A stretch of 64,000 bases of DNA. It comes from Marinicella rhabdoformis. Its GTDB lineage: Bacteria > Pseudomonadota > Gammaproteobacteria > Xanthomonadales > Marinicellaceae. Shown here piece by piece: positions 25,919-36,075 of the stretch. The first letter of the stretch is position 1. Each line of letters starts with the position of its first letter. A model generated the notes under the pieces. It did not search any database. It was not told where the DNA came from and saw nothing but the letters and a program-made list of their open reading frames with translations. The DNA is taken from positions 141,532-205,531 of the forward strand of contig NZ_VTFS01000006.1 of assembly GCF_009671245.1 (NCBI RefSeq). Reading direction: 5' to 3'. The position numbers and the translations under genes are program-made.

Positions 25919-28900
25919 TTAACTGGATTGCTCAACGACTTGTTGATTTGACTTATTCTCAATTATTTTGCGCTTTGATTTACGGGTAAAGACTTTCTTA
26001 ATATCCAAACCAATGCTATATAAAGCAGGTACCATAAACAAAGTCACAAAGAACGCCATAAAGACACCAAAGGCCAATGAAACAACGATGGGTTTCAAGA
26101 AAGCCGCCTGAATAGAACGCTCCATCATCATGGGAATCAAACCAACAATGGTTGTTACAGAAGTTAACAAGATGGGCCTAAATCGAGCAACACCTGCCTC
26201 AACAATCGCATCTTTGGCCGCCACACCTTTGGCCCGCAAACGGTTACAGTAATCCATCAAGACCAGATTGTCATTAACCACCACACCTGCGGCCGCGGCT
26301 ATTCCAAAGTAACTGAATATCGCCATGGTCATGTCAAGCGCTGCGTGTCCAACAATCGCACCCACAAAGGCAAATGGAATGGCTATTAATATCAAAATCG
26401 GCTGAGAATAGCTCTTGAACGCCACGGCCAACAAGGCATACATACCAAAAAATGCCATGAAATATAAGCCCATCACCTCCTTAAGAAATCGCTTCTGACC
26501 TTCAGCTTGTCCAATCGAACCTCTCATAATACCTGGGTACTTTGCTTCCCAAGCAGGGAAAAAGTTTTCTTCTAAGTCCTCTGAAATATCACCTGAAACA
26601 TCATCTTTCAAATCGGCACTGATGCGTGCCGCACGGTTACCATTCCAGCGTTGAATTGACTTAATACCTGGCGCATACTCTAATTCGGCTACAGACATCA
26701 GAGGCATTTCACGGCCATCTGCGGTTCTGACATAAAAGTTCTTTAAACTTTCGATAGAACGCCTAGACTCAACTGGATAACGAACTTTAACTCGAACATC
26801 TTGCCCATTGCGAGGTAAGCGTTGCACTTCCTCTCCAAAGTAGGCTTGTCTGACTTGTCTGTTTACCTCGGCCAAACTCAAACCTAACTTTTCAACACCT
26901 GGTTTTAAAGTGATTCGAATTTCTTCTGATGCGCCTTCTAAGTTATTTCTGACATCATATAAATTTTCATAGGTTCTCAGCTGGTCTTCCAATTCTTTGG
27001 TAGCCAACCTCAACACATCTAAATCAGGGTGACGGATTGACAGTTCATAACCTGGATCACCACCGCCTTGCTTGTACTGAACCGACACTTCTTTGGCATC
27101 AGGCACATCTCCCATCAGCTCACGCAATCGGATAGAAGCGTCTTTAGCTGACATATCTCGCACTTCAGGTGGTGCCAATTTAACAATGGCCAGTACTGAA
27201 TCACGGCGAGATCGCGTGTACCAATTTTCTATCAACTCTCCAGAACCCACGTTCTTTTCCTTCACTTCGTCAACCAAAGCCTGTTCAGCTGTTTGAAGTT
27301 GAGCCAATATTTCTAAAGCCCGACTGTATGGCGCACCTTCAGGCAAAGTAACATTAACAATGATTTCATCAGACTCTATATCAGGCATAAAGCTTTTCTT
27401 AACCAAGCCCGCACCAAAGATACCAAAACCAATCACCAAAACACCCACAAACAAACTGGCTGTTAGGTATCTGTTGTTCACACTCCATTGACCCAGCTTG
27501 CGGTATTTATTTTGCGCAAATGAACTGATGCCATTGGCAATCTTCTTTTGAAAACGACCAAACCGACCATCTTTTTTCCTTGGCTTCATATTGGCTAAAT
27601 GTGATGGCAAGATTAACAATGATTCTATCAATGAAAAAGCCAAAGCCAAAATCACTACCCATGTAATATGACGGGTAAATTCACTGGTAGAACCACCCAA
27701 GAACAACCAAGGCATGAAGGCCATAATGGTTGTAATCACACCGAACACAACAGGCTTAGCTACCAATTGTGCACCAGATACTGCGGCTTTAAGGCCTGGC
27801 GAGTCAGCCGGTTGAACACCTGGGATGTCATCAATGGCCACAACTTCTGTACCGCTTTGTTTCTTGGTATCATGTAGCCTGCCTGACTCACTGTGTATGC
27901 CCTCTCCTACGACAATAGCGTCATCCACAACAATACCCAAAACCAACAAGAAGGCGAAAGTGGATAACATGTTAAGTGACACCCCGACAGAGGGTAACAA
28001 CACAAATGCTCCCGCATAGGCTGTGGCAATACCCACAGCAACCCAAATCGCAACTTTGGGTCTCAAGGTCAGCATCAAAATAAACAACACCAATACCAAG
28101 CCCATAAAGGCGGATGAACCTATGGTTTGCATGCGACCTTTAAAATCTTCAGCCTGATCAGTCCATAAAGTTAATGAGGCGCCCGCTGGTAAAGTGTCTT
28201 GGCGTTTATCAATCCACTGACGAACTGAATCTGATGCTTTGACAATGTCCATGAATTCTGTCGTCATCACTTGAATCAAAACGGCTGGTGTACCATTTAA
28301 TGTGGCTAATATAGGATTGTCTTCAAAACCATCAATAACCGTTGCCACATCTCCTACACGGATGGTTCCACCGTCTGCGGTCTGTCTGACAATGATGTCT
28401 TCAAATGCGGCTTGACTGTCTGCTTGTGAGCGCACTTTTAATTGATAGGTACCCACTTCAGTTCGCACCGCACCGGCTGATTGGTTCAATGAGGCATTGC
28501 GGATGGCCGTTGCCACATCTGAAAAGCTCAAGTTGTATCGTTTCAATGCAGCTTCACCGACTTCAATTGAAACTTCTTCGTTACGTGTTCCAAACAATTG
28601 AACAATAGAAACCGCAGGTAATTGTGCTGCTTCACGCCTTAAGGTTTCGGCCAAACGCTTTAATTCACGTTCACCCAAATCACCGCTGACAGCCACACGA
28701 ATGAACTCATCTCGATTGACCCATTGTTGAACCTGTGGCGGCTCAATATCACGTGGCAAAGTTGAAATAGAATCAACGCGAATTTTGACGTCATTCATAA
28801 ACTGAGTGAAGTCAACATCCTGTTCAGCCAAAATATACACACCACCGTATCCTTCACGTGATGAAGATCGCACCCACTCTATAGAATCCAAATCACGAAC

Positions 28901-29113
28901 AGACTCTTCTATTCGAGCCACAATTTGCTGCTCTACCTCTTCAGGTGACGCACCTGGCCATGAGACATTGATTTCTAAACCGGGGAACCTCACTTGAGGG
29001 TCCATTTCTCGTTCCATCTTGCCAAACCCAATCATGCCGGCAATAAATATACCCAACATCATCAAATTCGCGGCCACACTGTTCCTGGCCCACCATGCAA
29101 TTAAACCATTCAT
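25919..29113 (-). CDS. RND-family efflux permease (inner-membrane pump)
   Basis: 1064 residues with the RND architecture: one N-terminal transmembrane helix, a large periplasmic loop, six helices, a second large loop and five more helices. The proton-relay aspartates are present as V-D-D-A-I-V-V near 396-397. The N-terminus has SWPGASPEEVEQQI, common to the AcrB-like and multidrug exporter groups. There is a hydrophilic insertion around 410-445 (ESGRLHDTKKQSGTEVV) between helices 4 and 5. It is the second gene after the adaptor at 29187, with a hairpin in the 73-base gap. The outer-membrane channel is not nearby. Substrate unknown. Confidence 0.92.
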   Translation of the reverse strand: MNGLIAWWARNSVAANLMMLGIFIAGMIGFGKMEREMDPQVRFPGLEINVSWPGASPEEVEQQIVARIEESVRDLDSIEWVRSSSREGYGGVYILAEQDVDFTQFMNDVKIRVDSISTLPRDIEPPQVQQWVNRDEFIRVAVSGDLGERELKRLAETLRREAAQLPAVSIVQLFGTRNEEVSIEVGEAALKRYNLSFSDVATAIRNASLNQSAGAVRTEVGTYQLKVRSQADSQAAFEDIIVRQTADGGTIRVGDVATVIDGFEDNPILATLNGTPAVLIQVMTTEFMDIVKASDSVRQWIDKRQDTLPAGASLTLWTDQAEDFKGRMQTIGSSAFMGLVLVLFILMLTLRPKVAIWVAVGIATAYAGAFVLLPSVGVSLNMLSTFAFLLVLGIVVDDAIVVGEGIHSESGRLHDTKKQSGTEVVAIDDIPGVQPADSPGLKAAVSGAQLVAKPVVFGVITTIMAFMPWLFLGGSTSEFTRHITWVVILALAFSLIESLLILPSHLANMKPRKKDGRFGRFQKKIANGISSFAQNKYRKLGQWSVNNRYLTASLFVGVLVIGFGIFGAGLVKKSFMPDIESDEIIVNVTLPEGAPYSRALEILAQLQTAEQALVDEVKEKNVGSGELIENWYTRSRRDSVLAIVKLAPPEVRDMSAKDASIRLRELMGDVPDAKEVSVQYKQGGGDPGYELSIRHPDLDVLRLATKELEDQLRTYENLYDVRNNLEGASEEIRITLKPGVEKLGLSLAEVNRQVRQAYFGEEVQRLPRNGQDVRVKVRYPVESRRSIESLKNFYVRTADGREMPLMSVAELEYAPGIKSIQRWNGNRAARISADLKDDVSGDISEDLEENFFPAWEAKYPGIMRGSIGQAEGQKRFLKEVMGLYFMAFFGMYALLAVAFKSYSQPILILIAIPFAFVGAIVGHAALDMTMAIFSYFGIAAAAGVVVNDNLVLMDYCNRLRAKGVAAKDAIVEAGVARFRPILLTSVTTIVGLIPMMMERSIQAAFLKPIVVSLAFGVFMAFFVTLFMVPALYSIGLDIKKVFTRKSKRKIIENKSNQQVVEQSS

Positions 29114-29148
29114 AATTCACCTTCTACCTTTTAGGGATTTGTTTGAAA

Positions 29149-29174
29149 GGGCTGCTGTCAGATCGAAGCAGCCC
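29149..29174 (-). other. Hairpin between adaptor and pump genes
   Basis: GGGCTGCT and AGCAGCCC form an eight-base perfect stem with a ten-base loop. On the minus strand it is followed by CTTTCAAAC, not a clean T run, so it looks like an attenuating or RNA-processing hairpin within the operon and not a full terminator. Confidence 0.55.
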
Positions 29175-29186
29175 TCAGTGTATTTT

Positions 29187-30362
29187 TTATAATTGAGTTA
29201 CCAATTGTCTCTTGATGGCTTGAACCTCTACACCATCAGCAACACCAGGGGCTGAAGAAGTAACGGCCCATTCACCGGCTTTGACACCATCAAGCAACAT
29301 CACATGATGCTGATTGGTAGATAACACAGATACTGTTCTGATTTCTAAACGATTTTCGTCATTGATAACAAACACTTTGTCTTTGTTACGCAAAGCATCT
29401 CTGGGTAATACCAAAGCATGTTGACTGTTGGCACTTTCAATTTCTGCGGAAACAAACATACCAACTGCTAAGGGCGTACCATTATCAGCACCTGAACCAT
29501 AAGGGTCATTCACTACTGCAGTGGCATAAATCAAACGCGTGTCTTTATCAACAGAAGCTTGTGTTCTGACAATTCGACCTTTCCACTCATGCTCATTTTG
29601 ACCTACATTGGCTTTTAATGTCACTGCTGGACCTTGATCATTAACAGCCATATAGCCCATAGGTAAGTTCAGTTCGGCTAATTGACTGTCTGTCAAAGCC
29701 ATTCGAATTTCTACTTGATCAACAGCAAACACATTACCTAAAATTTTCCCTGTAGAAATGTACTGACCTACACCTATGCTTTCATCCATAACTCTACCGC
29801 GGAAGGGTACTGTGATGTTGGTACGCTGCACATCACGCTTTGCTTCTGCCAATTCGGCCTCAGCCGCTTTTAATTTACTCTTTGCATCGGCTACTTGTGG
29901 GATATTTAAGGCAAACTCTGAAGGCTCTACACCAGGGTTTTTGTATTTCCATTGGTCTTTCTTGATTTTTGCATTGGCCAATTCTCGCGCCACACCCACT
30001 TTGGCTTCAGCAACCCTGGATTCTGCATGTGTTACGGCTAACTGGTATTCGGTGTCATCAATTTTCACCAAAGTTTCACCCGCCTGAAATTCAGCACCTG
30101 ATGAAAACTTATTTGATACTGATAAGATTCGACCAGAAACTTCAGCAACCAATTCTATGTGGTTAGTCGACTTCACTTCACCTTGAGACGACACATTCAA
30201 AAGTACTTCCTTGGCTTTCACTTCATCAACATACAAAGACACAGGACGTGCTTTGGTTTCTGTTTTTTCCGGCTCTGGTTTAGATGCCGCCAATGTGTTC
30301 ACTATCATGACACTGCCACCCAAGACCAAAACAGGTGCGATAATTTTGACGATTTTATTCAT
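29187..30362 (-). CDS. RND periplasmic adaptor (membrane fusion protein)
   Basis: 391 residues from the ATG at 30362, which has GGGA seven bases upstream and opens an N-terminal membrane anchor (IIAPVLVLGGSVMIVNTLA). The frame continues upstream to 30440 without a binding site. The domain order is lipoyl half (SQGEVKSTNHIELVAEVSGRI), a short coiled-coil hairpin (about 100-165), the second lipoyl half (TNITVPFRGRVMDE), a beta-barrel and a membrane-proximal domain. It links the RND pump with an outer-membrane channel. First gene of the operon; the Crp/Fnr gene upstream is separated by a terminator. Confidence 0.9.
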   Translation of the reverse strand: MNKIVKIIAPVLVLGGSVMIVNTLAASKPEPEKTETKARPVSLYVDEVKAKEVLLNVSSQGEVKSTNHIELVAEVSGRILSVSNKFSSGAEFQAGETLVKIDDTEYQLAVTHAESRVAEAKVGVARELANAKIKKDQWKYKNPGVEPSEFALNIPQVADAKSKLKAAEAELAEAKRDVQRTNITVPFRGRVMDESIGVGQYISTGKILGNVFAVDQVEIRMALTDSQLAELNLPMGYMAVNDQGPAVTLKANVGQNEHEWKGRIVRTQASVDKDTRLIYATAVVNDPYGSGADNGTPLAVGMFVSAEIESANSQHALVLPRDALRNKDKVFVINDENRLEIRTVSVLSTNQHHVMLLDGVKAGEWAVTSSAPGVADGVEVQAIKRQLVTQL

Positions 30363-30485
30363 GGTGTTTCCCAATTCTGTGATTATTTGTTTGATAAACG
30401 ACTTGATGTGAAATTGGTTACAAAATTTCAAATATTTCATTCATCTGTTCAGTGCTCCCCAGCGCTCCTTAATTATTTGAGCACA

Positions 30486-30508
30486 AAAAAGCCCATGATA
30501 CATGGGCT
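30486..30508 (-). terminator. Rho-independent terminator of the Crp/Fnr gene
   Basis: AGCCCATG / CATGGGCT stem with a three-base loop. Read on the minus strand it ends in a run of six T, directly behind the regulator gene. Confidence 0.85.
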
Positions 30509-30546
30509 GAAAGTCAGGGATTTAAAATTGGTTTCTTTCTTGATTC

Positions 30547-31254
30547 TTACAGTTCTTCTAACGCCATTTTTTCTTTAATTAACTCAATATCATTGATAAC
30601 AATGGTTTTTTCTTGAACCGTGATCAACCCCTTTTTTTCTAATGATTTCAAGGCCCTAGAAAATGTTTCTGGCTTGATTGACAAGCGTGAAGCAATGTCT
30701 CTTTTTGGTACCTGTAACTCTATCTCATGCCTCGAAGCATCAGTCAAAGTGATTTGCGCCAAAAAATAATCCACAATTCTGAAAGAGGCATTATGCAATG
30801 TTTGCTTGTCTAATTCATTGATCATCCAATGCAACCTAAACGATACATGAGCCAACATTTTGATACATAATTCATTTGAACTTTTGAGTAAATTCAACAA
30901 TTGCTTCCCATCAACAGCAATCACCGTACTGCTTTTTAATGTCGTGGCAGTTACAGGATATTTGGGGGCACCTTTAAACAAAACGCCCTCAGCAAATGTC
31001 CTACCAGGTAAAATCACTTCAATGATTTTCTCATCCCCTTTGATGGTACTTCGACTGAGCTTAACTGCACCTTGATAGACAAAATAAATATGTGTCAATG
31101 GCATGTCTTGTTGGAACAACATGCACTCCGCGGGCTTGGTTATCAATTTGGAAAATCGCAATAAGGCGTCAAACTGTGCATCATCCATACCTGAAAACAT
31201 CACACATTCACGCATGGCAAGAACAACGTCACGATTGAGGGTTTTGTCTAACAT
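30547..31254 (-). CDS. Crp/Fnr family transcriptional regulator
   Basis: 235 residues: an N-terminal cyclic-nucleotide-binding-type beta barrel (about 20-135), a long dimerisation helix, and a C-terminal winged helix-turn-helix with PKRDIASRLSIKPETFSRAL as the recognition part. The four N-terminal cysteines of oxygen-sensing FNR are not arranged as a cluster motif, and the cAMP-binding residues of CRP are not clearly present. It resembles the DNR/NNR-like branch, whose members sense nitric oxide or heme ligands, but this is only a resemblance. It is encoded upstream of, and terminated before, the RND operon and divergent from the pectate-lyase-like gene. Confidence 0.88.
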   Translation of the reverse strand: MLDKTLNRDVVLAMRECVMFSGMDDAQFDALLRFSKLITKPAECMLFQQDMPLTHIYFVYQGAVKLSRSTIKGDEKIIEVILPGRTFAEGVLFKGAPKYPVTATTLKSSTVIAVDGKQLLNLLKSSNELCIKMLAHVSFRLHWMINELDKQTLHNASFRIVDYFLAQITLTDASRHEIELQVPKRDIASRLSIKPETFSRALKSLEKKGLITVQEKTIVINDIELIKEKMALEEL

Positions 31255-31503
31255 ATTTCACATAAAAGATTGAATTAACCGCTTATTGTAACCTGATTAC
31301 ATTCTCTGAAAAAAGTAAGGTATTGGCTTTTAATTCACACCTTGACTAAAAGCAAAGTTTTATTCTTAGCATCAAAAGTCCGCTATTTATTGCATCAACA
31401 ACACCAAACTGCTTGGATTTAACGAAAACAAAACCTTAATTACCTTACCCTGTAAATAACAATAAAGTCGCCCACCATTCAATACCACAAATAAGAGCGA
31501 GCC

Positions 31504-32928
31504 ATGTTTAGCTATAAAAAAACAATTGTCATCATATTACTGGCATTAACTACATCAAGTAAGGCGCAACTCAAAGCATTTCCTGAAGCTGAAGGATTTG
31601 GTGCTTTTGCCACAGGCGGCCGAAACGGCACAGTCATCAAAGTCACCAACCTCAATGACTCAGGCCCAGGCAGCTTACAAGCAGCCATCAATACTGCTGG
31701 CTCGCGGATTGTTGTTTTCGATGTCTCAGGCATTATTGATGGTGACATACACATTCCACATGGCGACCTCACCATCGCAGGACAAACCGCCCCCGGTGCG
31801 GGTATTACTATCACTGGGCATATGTACACCAGTTATGATGAAGGCATCAGTAACATCATCATGCGACACATTCGAGTCCGCCCTCATGATCCTGACAATG
31901 AATGGCCTTCAAGCCAACATGACGCCATTCAATTTTCTGATGCCAACCATTTTATTTTTGACCACATCGATGCTTCACATGGTGCAGATGAAACCATTGA
32001 CCTTTGGAATGGTGCTTCACATGTCACCATACAATGGTCACATTTATCTTTCCCTATCTACGACACCAACAACGGATGGACACACAACAAAGGCGTCATA
32101 AACCACCGGCCTTGTCTCGATGACAACAGCTGTAACGGTAACTCCAGAACCGGCGGTTACATATCAATCCTCAATAACATTTTCACACATTCACGCAACA
32201 GAACGCCCGCTTTGTCTGTAGGTCCTGCTGAAGTCAAAAACAACCTCACTTACAACGGCCGTGAAGGTTTTGTACACCACAATGTATCAGCTGGTCAGTT
32301 CAATATCCTTGGTAATGCTTACATTGACGGCCCAAGCGCTTCATTGTCACCGTTTTGGTTTGACCCTGAAAACAACAACCCACCAGTGCCGACCGAATAT
32401 TGGCTGCAAGACAATTATGTTCAAGACCCCGGTTCTTATGTAGGCGTGGTCGAAAACCCATGGAATGACGCGCCTTTCATGAATGAATACACCTTTGTTT
32501 GTTGTGGCATTGTCAGTTCGCAATTTAACCAGTCTGGCCTCTTTGACTACACCGTTCACAACGACTATCAAGCAAGTGGTACATCACCAAGTACTGCGTT
32601 AGAAGCCAAACTAACACCAACCATCGGCGCCTATCCCCATGACGTGGTTGCCAAGCAGTCGTTACTGGAATTGACACAAAGGAATGGTTCTTGGCGCAAT
32701 TTCCGACCGAGTGACCTGATGTCAGGCCTCACGCCAACCAATCCACCATTGGATTCTGATGGAGATGGCATGCCCAATGCATGGGAAAACAGCCGTGGGC
32801 TGAACCCAAATAATGGCAACGACCACAACACCATCATGCCATCTGGCTACACGGCGATCGAAGATTTTATCAATGGATTGGCATCAACCATGGGAAATGA
32901 TGTAATATTTACCAATGGTTTTGAGTAG
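31504..32928 (+). CDS. Secreted pectate-lyase-like beta-helix protein with C-terminal IFxxGFE tail
   Basis: 474 residues. The signal peptide ends near SSKAQ. The body is a right-handed beta-helix of the pectate lyase family: EAEGFGAFATGGRNG at the mature start, NLNDSGPGSLQAAI, DVSGIIDGDIHI, and a central FDHIDASHGADETIDLW with HVTIQWSHLS. Near the C-terminus D-S-D-G-D-G-M-P-N-A-W-E is a calcium-binding, thrombospondin type 3-like loop (about 417 on). The last residues, DVIFTNGFE, match the tail of the S8 protease at 161. It likely acts outside the cell on an acidic polysaccharide, possibly algal or plant pectin; the exact substrate is not readable. Confidence 0.85.
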   Translation: MFSYKKTIVIILLALTTSSKAQLKAFPEAEGFGAFATGGRNGTVIKVTNLNDSGPGSLQAAINTAGSRIVVFDVSGIIDGDIHIPHGDLTIAGQTAPGAGITITGHMYTSYDEGISNIIMRHIRVRPHDPDNEWPSSQHDAIQFSDANHFIFDHIDASHGADETIDLWNGASHVTIQWSHLSFPIYDTNNGWTHNKGVINHRPCLDDNSCNGNSRTGGYISILNNIFTHSRNRTPALSVGPAEVKNNLTYNGREGFVHHNVSAGQFNILGNAYIDGPSASLSPFWFDPENNNPPVPTEYWLQDNYVQDPGSYVGVVENPWNDAPFMNEYTFVCCGIVSSQFNQSGLFDYTVHNDYQASGTSPSTALEAKLTPTIGAYPHDVVAKQSLLELTQRNGSWRNFRPSDLMSGLTPTNPPLDSDGDGMPNAWENSRGLNPNNGNDHNTIMPSGYTAIEDFINGLASTMGNDVIFTNGFE

Positions 32929-33006
32929 AATGAAAGATTAAGAAAGACTTTTATGAAAAACAGGTCTTTTAAATTCTAATTCAACAGACAAAACAAAGGT
33001 AAAAAC

Positions 33007-34347
33007 ATGGCATACGATTATGATTTATTGGTCATCGGCGCAGGATCAGGTGGCGTCAGGGCAGCAAGGATAGCCGCTGGATACGGTAAAAAAGTCGCCA
33101 TCTGCGAGTCTGACAAAGTCGGAGGTACCTGTGTGATACGCGGCTGTGTACCTAAAAAATTATTTGTTTACGCCTCTCAATACAGCAAAATGTTCAAAGC
33201 CGCCAAAACTTTCGGTTGGGATATCCAAAGTCAATTCAATTGGTCAACACTGTTGGAAAACAAAAACGAGGAAATCAACCGACTCAACGGCATTTATTTG
33301 AAACTGTTGTCCAACTCGGGCGTTGAATTGATTAATGGCTTCGGTTCATTTGTAGATGCACACACTGTAGACATAGCTGGCCAATCATACACAGCAAAAC
33401 ACATTTTGATTGCCACTGGTGGCACACCCACCGTACCTGATATGCCAGGCAAAGAACATGTCATCACGTCCAATGAAGCTTTGGACTTACCCGCCTTACC
33501 AGAAAGCATAACCATAAATGGTGGTGGATATATTGCAGTAGAATTTGCATGTATTTTCAATGCTTTAGGCGTGAAAGTTAACTTGGTTTATCGAGGCAAA
33601 CAAATCCTCCGAGGCTTTGATAAGGAAGTGGCTGCCTTTGCGCAACAGTCATTTATAGATGCGGGTATTAATGTACTTACAGAAACAGAAATCACCGCAG
33701 TAGAAAAAATGTCAACCGGCTTCATATGTCACACCAGTCACGACAGCAAACACCAGACCATTGCTTCAGACTTGGTGTTTTTTGCTACTGGAAGGGCAGC
33801 CAATACAGCCCAATTAAATTTATCCCAAGTGGGCATCGACACCCAAAACAATGATCAAATCACCGTTGACAAAACCCAAGCCACCTCCTTGCCCCATGTA
33901 TTTGCAGTTGGCGACGTGTGTAACAGAGACAACTTGACCCCCGTGGCGATACGTGAAGGCCATTATTTGGTTGATCGGCTGTACAAAAACGGTAATCAAT
34001 TTCCAGAATACGACTTCATCCCGACCACGGTATTTTCTCAGCCTGAAATAGGCAGCTGTGGCTTAACTGAAGCCCAAGCCCGCAAATCACACCCCAACAT
34101 TTCAACCCACACCAGCACATTCAGGGCAATGAAATATGCCATGAGTGAAGTGAAAGAAAAAACCTTCATGAAAATTATAGTCAACGAAGACACTGACCAA
34201 GTATTGGGCATGCACGTGGTGGGCGCAGATGGTGGCGAAATGATTCAAGGCTTTGCCGTGGCCCTCAAACAAGGCCTCACTAAAACCCAACTCAACAGCA
34301 CCATCGGCATCCACCCCACTTCAGCAGAAGAATTTGTAACGCTTTAG
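33007..34347 (+). CDS. gor: Glutathione-disulfide reductase
   Basis: 446 residues, normal length. It reduces oxidised glutathione with NADPH in the cytosol. FAD-binding GAGSGGVRAARIAA is at the N-terminus, with the redox disulfide C42-V-I-R-G-C47 followed by VPKKL, the NADPH-binding GGGYIAVEFACIF, a second FAD motif HVFAVGDVCNR, and the C-terminal active-site HPTSAEEFV. The CVIRGC variant of the disulfide motif is known from glutathione reductases. About 70 bases behind the pectate-lyase-like gene, with its own AAAGGT upstream. Confidence 0.93.
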   Translation: MAYDYDLLVIGAGSGGVRAARIAAGYGKKVAICESDKVGGTCVIRGCVPKKLFVYASQYSKMFKAAKTFGWDIQSQFNWSTLLENKNEEINRLNGIYLKLLSNSGVELINGFGSFVDAHTVDIAGQSYTAKHILIATGGTPTVPDMPGKEHVITSNEALDLPALPESITINGGGYIAVEFACIFNALGVKVNLVYRGKQILRGFDKEVAAFAQQSFIDAGINVLTETEITAVEKMSTGFICHTSHDSKHQTIASDLVFFATGRAANTAQLNLSQVGIDTQNNDQITVDKTQATSLPHVFAVGDVCNRDNLTPVAIREGHYLVDRLYKNGNQFPEYDFIPTTVFSQPEIGSCGLTEAQARKSHPNISTHTSTFRAMKYAMSEVKEKTFMKIIVNEDTDQVLGMHVVGADGGEMIQGFAVALKQGLTKTQLNSTIGIHPTSAEEFVTL

Positions 34348-34486
34348 TCGTTTATTAAGGTAGCACAACTTCAAATACCCTGCCTAAACCATTGAACAAA
34401 AACAGCTTTCAGAGAAACGCTGAACGGGTGGCGGTTTTTGTCTTGGTTATGGTAAAATGCTCGGCTGATTATTTAACGAGATATAT

Positions 34487-35986
34487 ATGACAACTTTTGA
34501 AAAGTTACAAACATTAAAACAAGCCGCAGGCGATGTATTAACTGTAGGCTTGAGTGATGCCATTGTTCAAAAATTCATTGAAAGTGATCCTGACTTAACT
34601 GTTGCCATTGATAATGCAGTGAGTGAATTTGAAAAAGTCAAAACAGCATACCCTGAAGTGATTGACATGAATGAAGTTGACCAAATGGCTTTCATGCACC
34701 AAGATTTCGTTAACTTTTATGCTGCTGATGCTGTAAATCCTTACGTTGCACTGTCAGGTAAAGGGTCTTGGATTGTGACTTTAAAAGGCGCTGTTTTACA
34801 TGACAATGGCGGTTACGGTATGTTGGGTGCGGGACATGCCGCCGATCATGTATTAGAAACCATGGCGCGTCCACATGTTATGGCTAATATCATGACGCCT
34901 AGCTTTTACCAAAAGAAATTGGCTGATATTTTGAAGAAAGAGATTGGTGTCGGTCGTGATGCCTGTCCTTTTGAGAAATTCATCTGCATGAACTCAGGTT
35001 CAGAAGCCGTGACTGTGGCTTCACGTATCTCAGACGTAAACGCCAAACAACAAACTGGCATGGGCGGCGAAAACTACGGTAAAACAGTTAAAATCATGGC
35101 CTTAGAAGGTGCATTCCACGGTCGTACCGATCGACCTGCACAGTATTCTGATTCGTCATTGAAATCATACAAAAAGAACTTGGCTTCATTCCAAGGTCGC
35201 AACAACTTAATCACAGTTCCCATCAATGACATAGACGCTTTGCGAAAAGCATATGATGATGCGGCTGCAAATAATGAATTCATTGAGTCGTTTTTCATGG
35301 AGCCCGTTATGGGCGAAGGTAACCCAGGCATGGGCATTTCTCCAGAATTCTATGCCGCTGCACGTGAATTAACAGAAGCCAATGGCACATTGTTCTTGGT
35401 CGATTCAATTCAAGCAGGTTTGCGAGCTCAAGGTTGTTTGTCAATTTGTGACTACCCTGGTTTTGAAAACTTACCAGCACCTGACATGGAAACTTATTCT
35501 AAAGCATTGAATGCCGGTCATTATCCTTTGTCAGTATTGGCTATGGGTAAAAAAGCCGCTGAAATGTACGTGGTTGGTATTTATGGCAACACCATGACCG
35601 CCAACCCAAAAGCGATGGATGTGGCTTGTACTGTATTGACTGAGCTGTCAGCTGAATCTCGCCAAAACATCCGCGACAAAGGTGTGATGTTTGTTGAAAA
35701 ACTGAAAGAATTGCAAAATAAACTGAACGGTGAAATTACCAATGTTCAAGGTACTGGCTTGTTATTCTCTTGTGAGTTAGACCCACAATTCAAGGCTTAT
35801 GGCACCGGCAGCACAGAAGAATTTTTGCGTTACAACGGCATCGGTGTGATCCATGGCGGTGAAAACTCACTGCGTTTTACACCACGTTTTGACATCACTG
35901 AAGCCGAAGTTGACTTGGTGGTTGCCGGCGTTGAAAACGCCCTATTGAATGGCCCGAAAGCCAATGCAATAGACAAAGCCAGTTAA
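34487..35986 (+). CDS. Class III-fold PLP-dependent aminotransferase of unknown substrate
   Basis: 499 residues. The fold-type I PLP site is visible: the cofactor-nitrogen aspartate at D306 in L-V-D-S-I-Q-A-G-L, where most class III members have D-E-V-Q-T-G, and the Schiff-base lysine at K339 in YSKALNAGHYPLS. It also has the N-terminal MNSGSEAVTVASRI and GAFHGRTDRPAQY motifs. The replacement of E by S and the long N-terminal helical region (about 1-85) set it apart from ornithine, acetylornithine and GABA aminotransferases. I recall it as a distinct 500-residue group without a known substrate. Isolated gene followed by a terminator. Confidence 0.85.
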   Translation: MTTFEKLQTLKQAAGDVLTVGLSDAIVQKFIESDPDLTVAIDNAVSEFEKVKTAYPEVIDMNEVDQMAFMHQDFVNFYAADAVNPYVALSGKGSWIVTLKGAVLHDNGGYGMLGAGHAADHVLETMARPHVMANIMTPSFYQKKLADILKKEIGVGRDACPFEKFICMNSGSEAVTVASRISDVNAKQQTGMGGENYGKTVKIMALEGAFHGRTDRPAQYSDSSLKSYKKNLASFQGRNNLITVPINDIDALRKAYDDAAANNEFIESFFMEPVMGEGNPGMGISPEFYAAARELTEANGTLFLVDSIQAGLRAQGCLSICDYPGFENLPAPDMETYSKALNAGHYPLSVLAMGKKAAEMYVVGIYGNTMTANPKAMDVACTVLTELSAESRQNIRDKGVMFVEKLKELQNKLNGEITNVQGTGLLFSCELDPQFKAYGTGSTEEFLRYNGIGVIHGGENSLRFTPRFDITEAEVDLVVAGVENALLNGPKANAIDKAS

Positions 35987-36009
35987 TCAATACACTGAAA
36001 TAAAACCAT

Positions 36010-36046
36010 TGGCCACTGACTTAACATAAAGACAGTGGCCTTTTTT
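36010..36046 (+). terminator. Rho-independent terminator after the aminotransferase
   Basis: GGCCACTG and CAGTGGCC arms around a 14-base loop, followed by six T. Confidence 0.85.
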
Positions 36047-36075
36047 ATAAAAGACTATAGATAAAAGATACCCAA

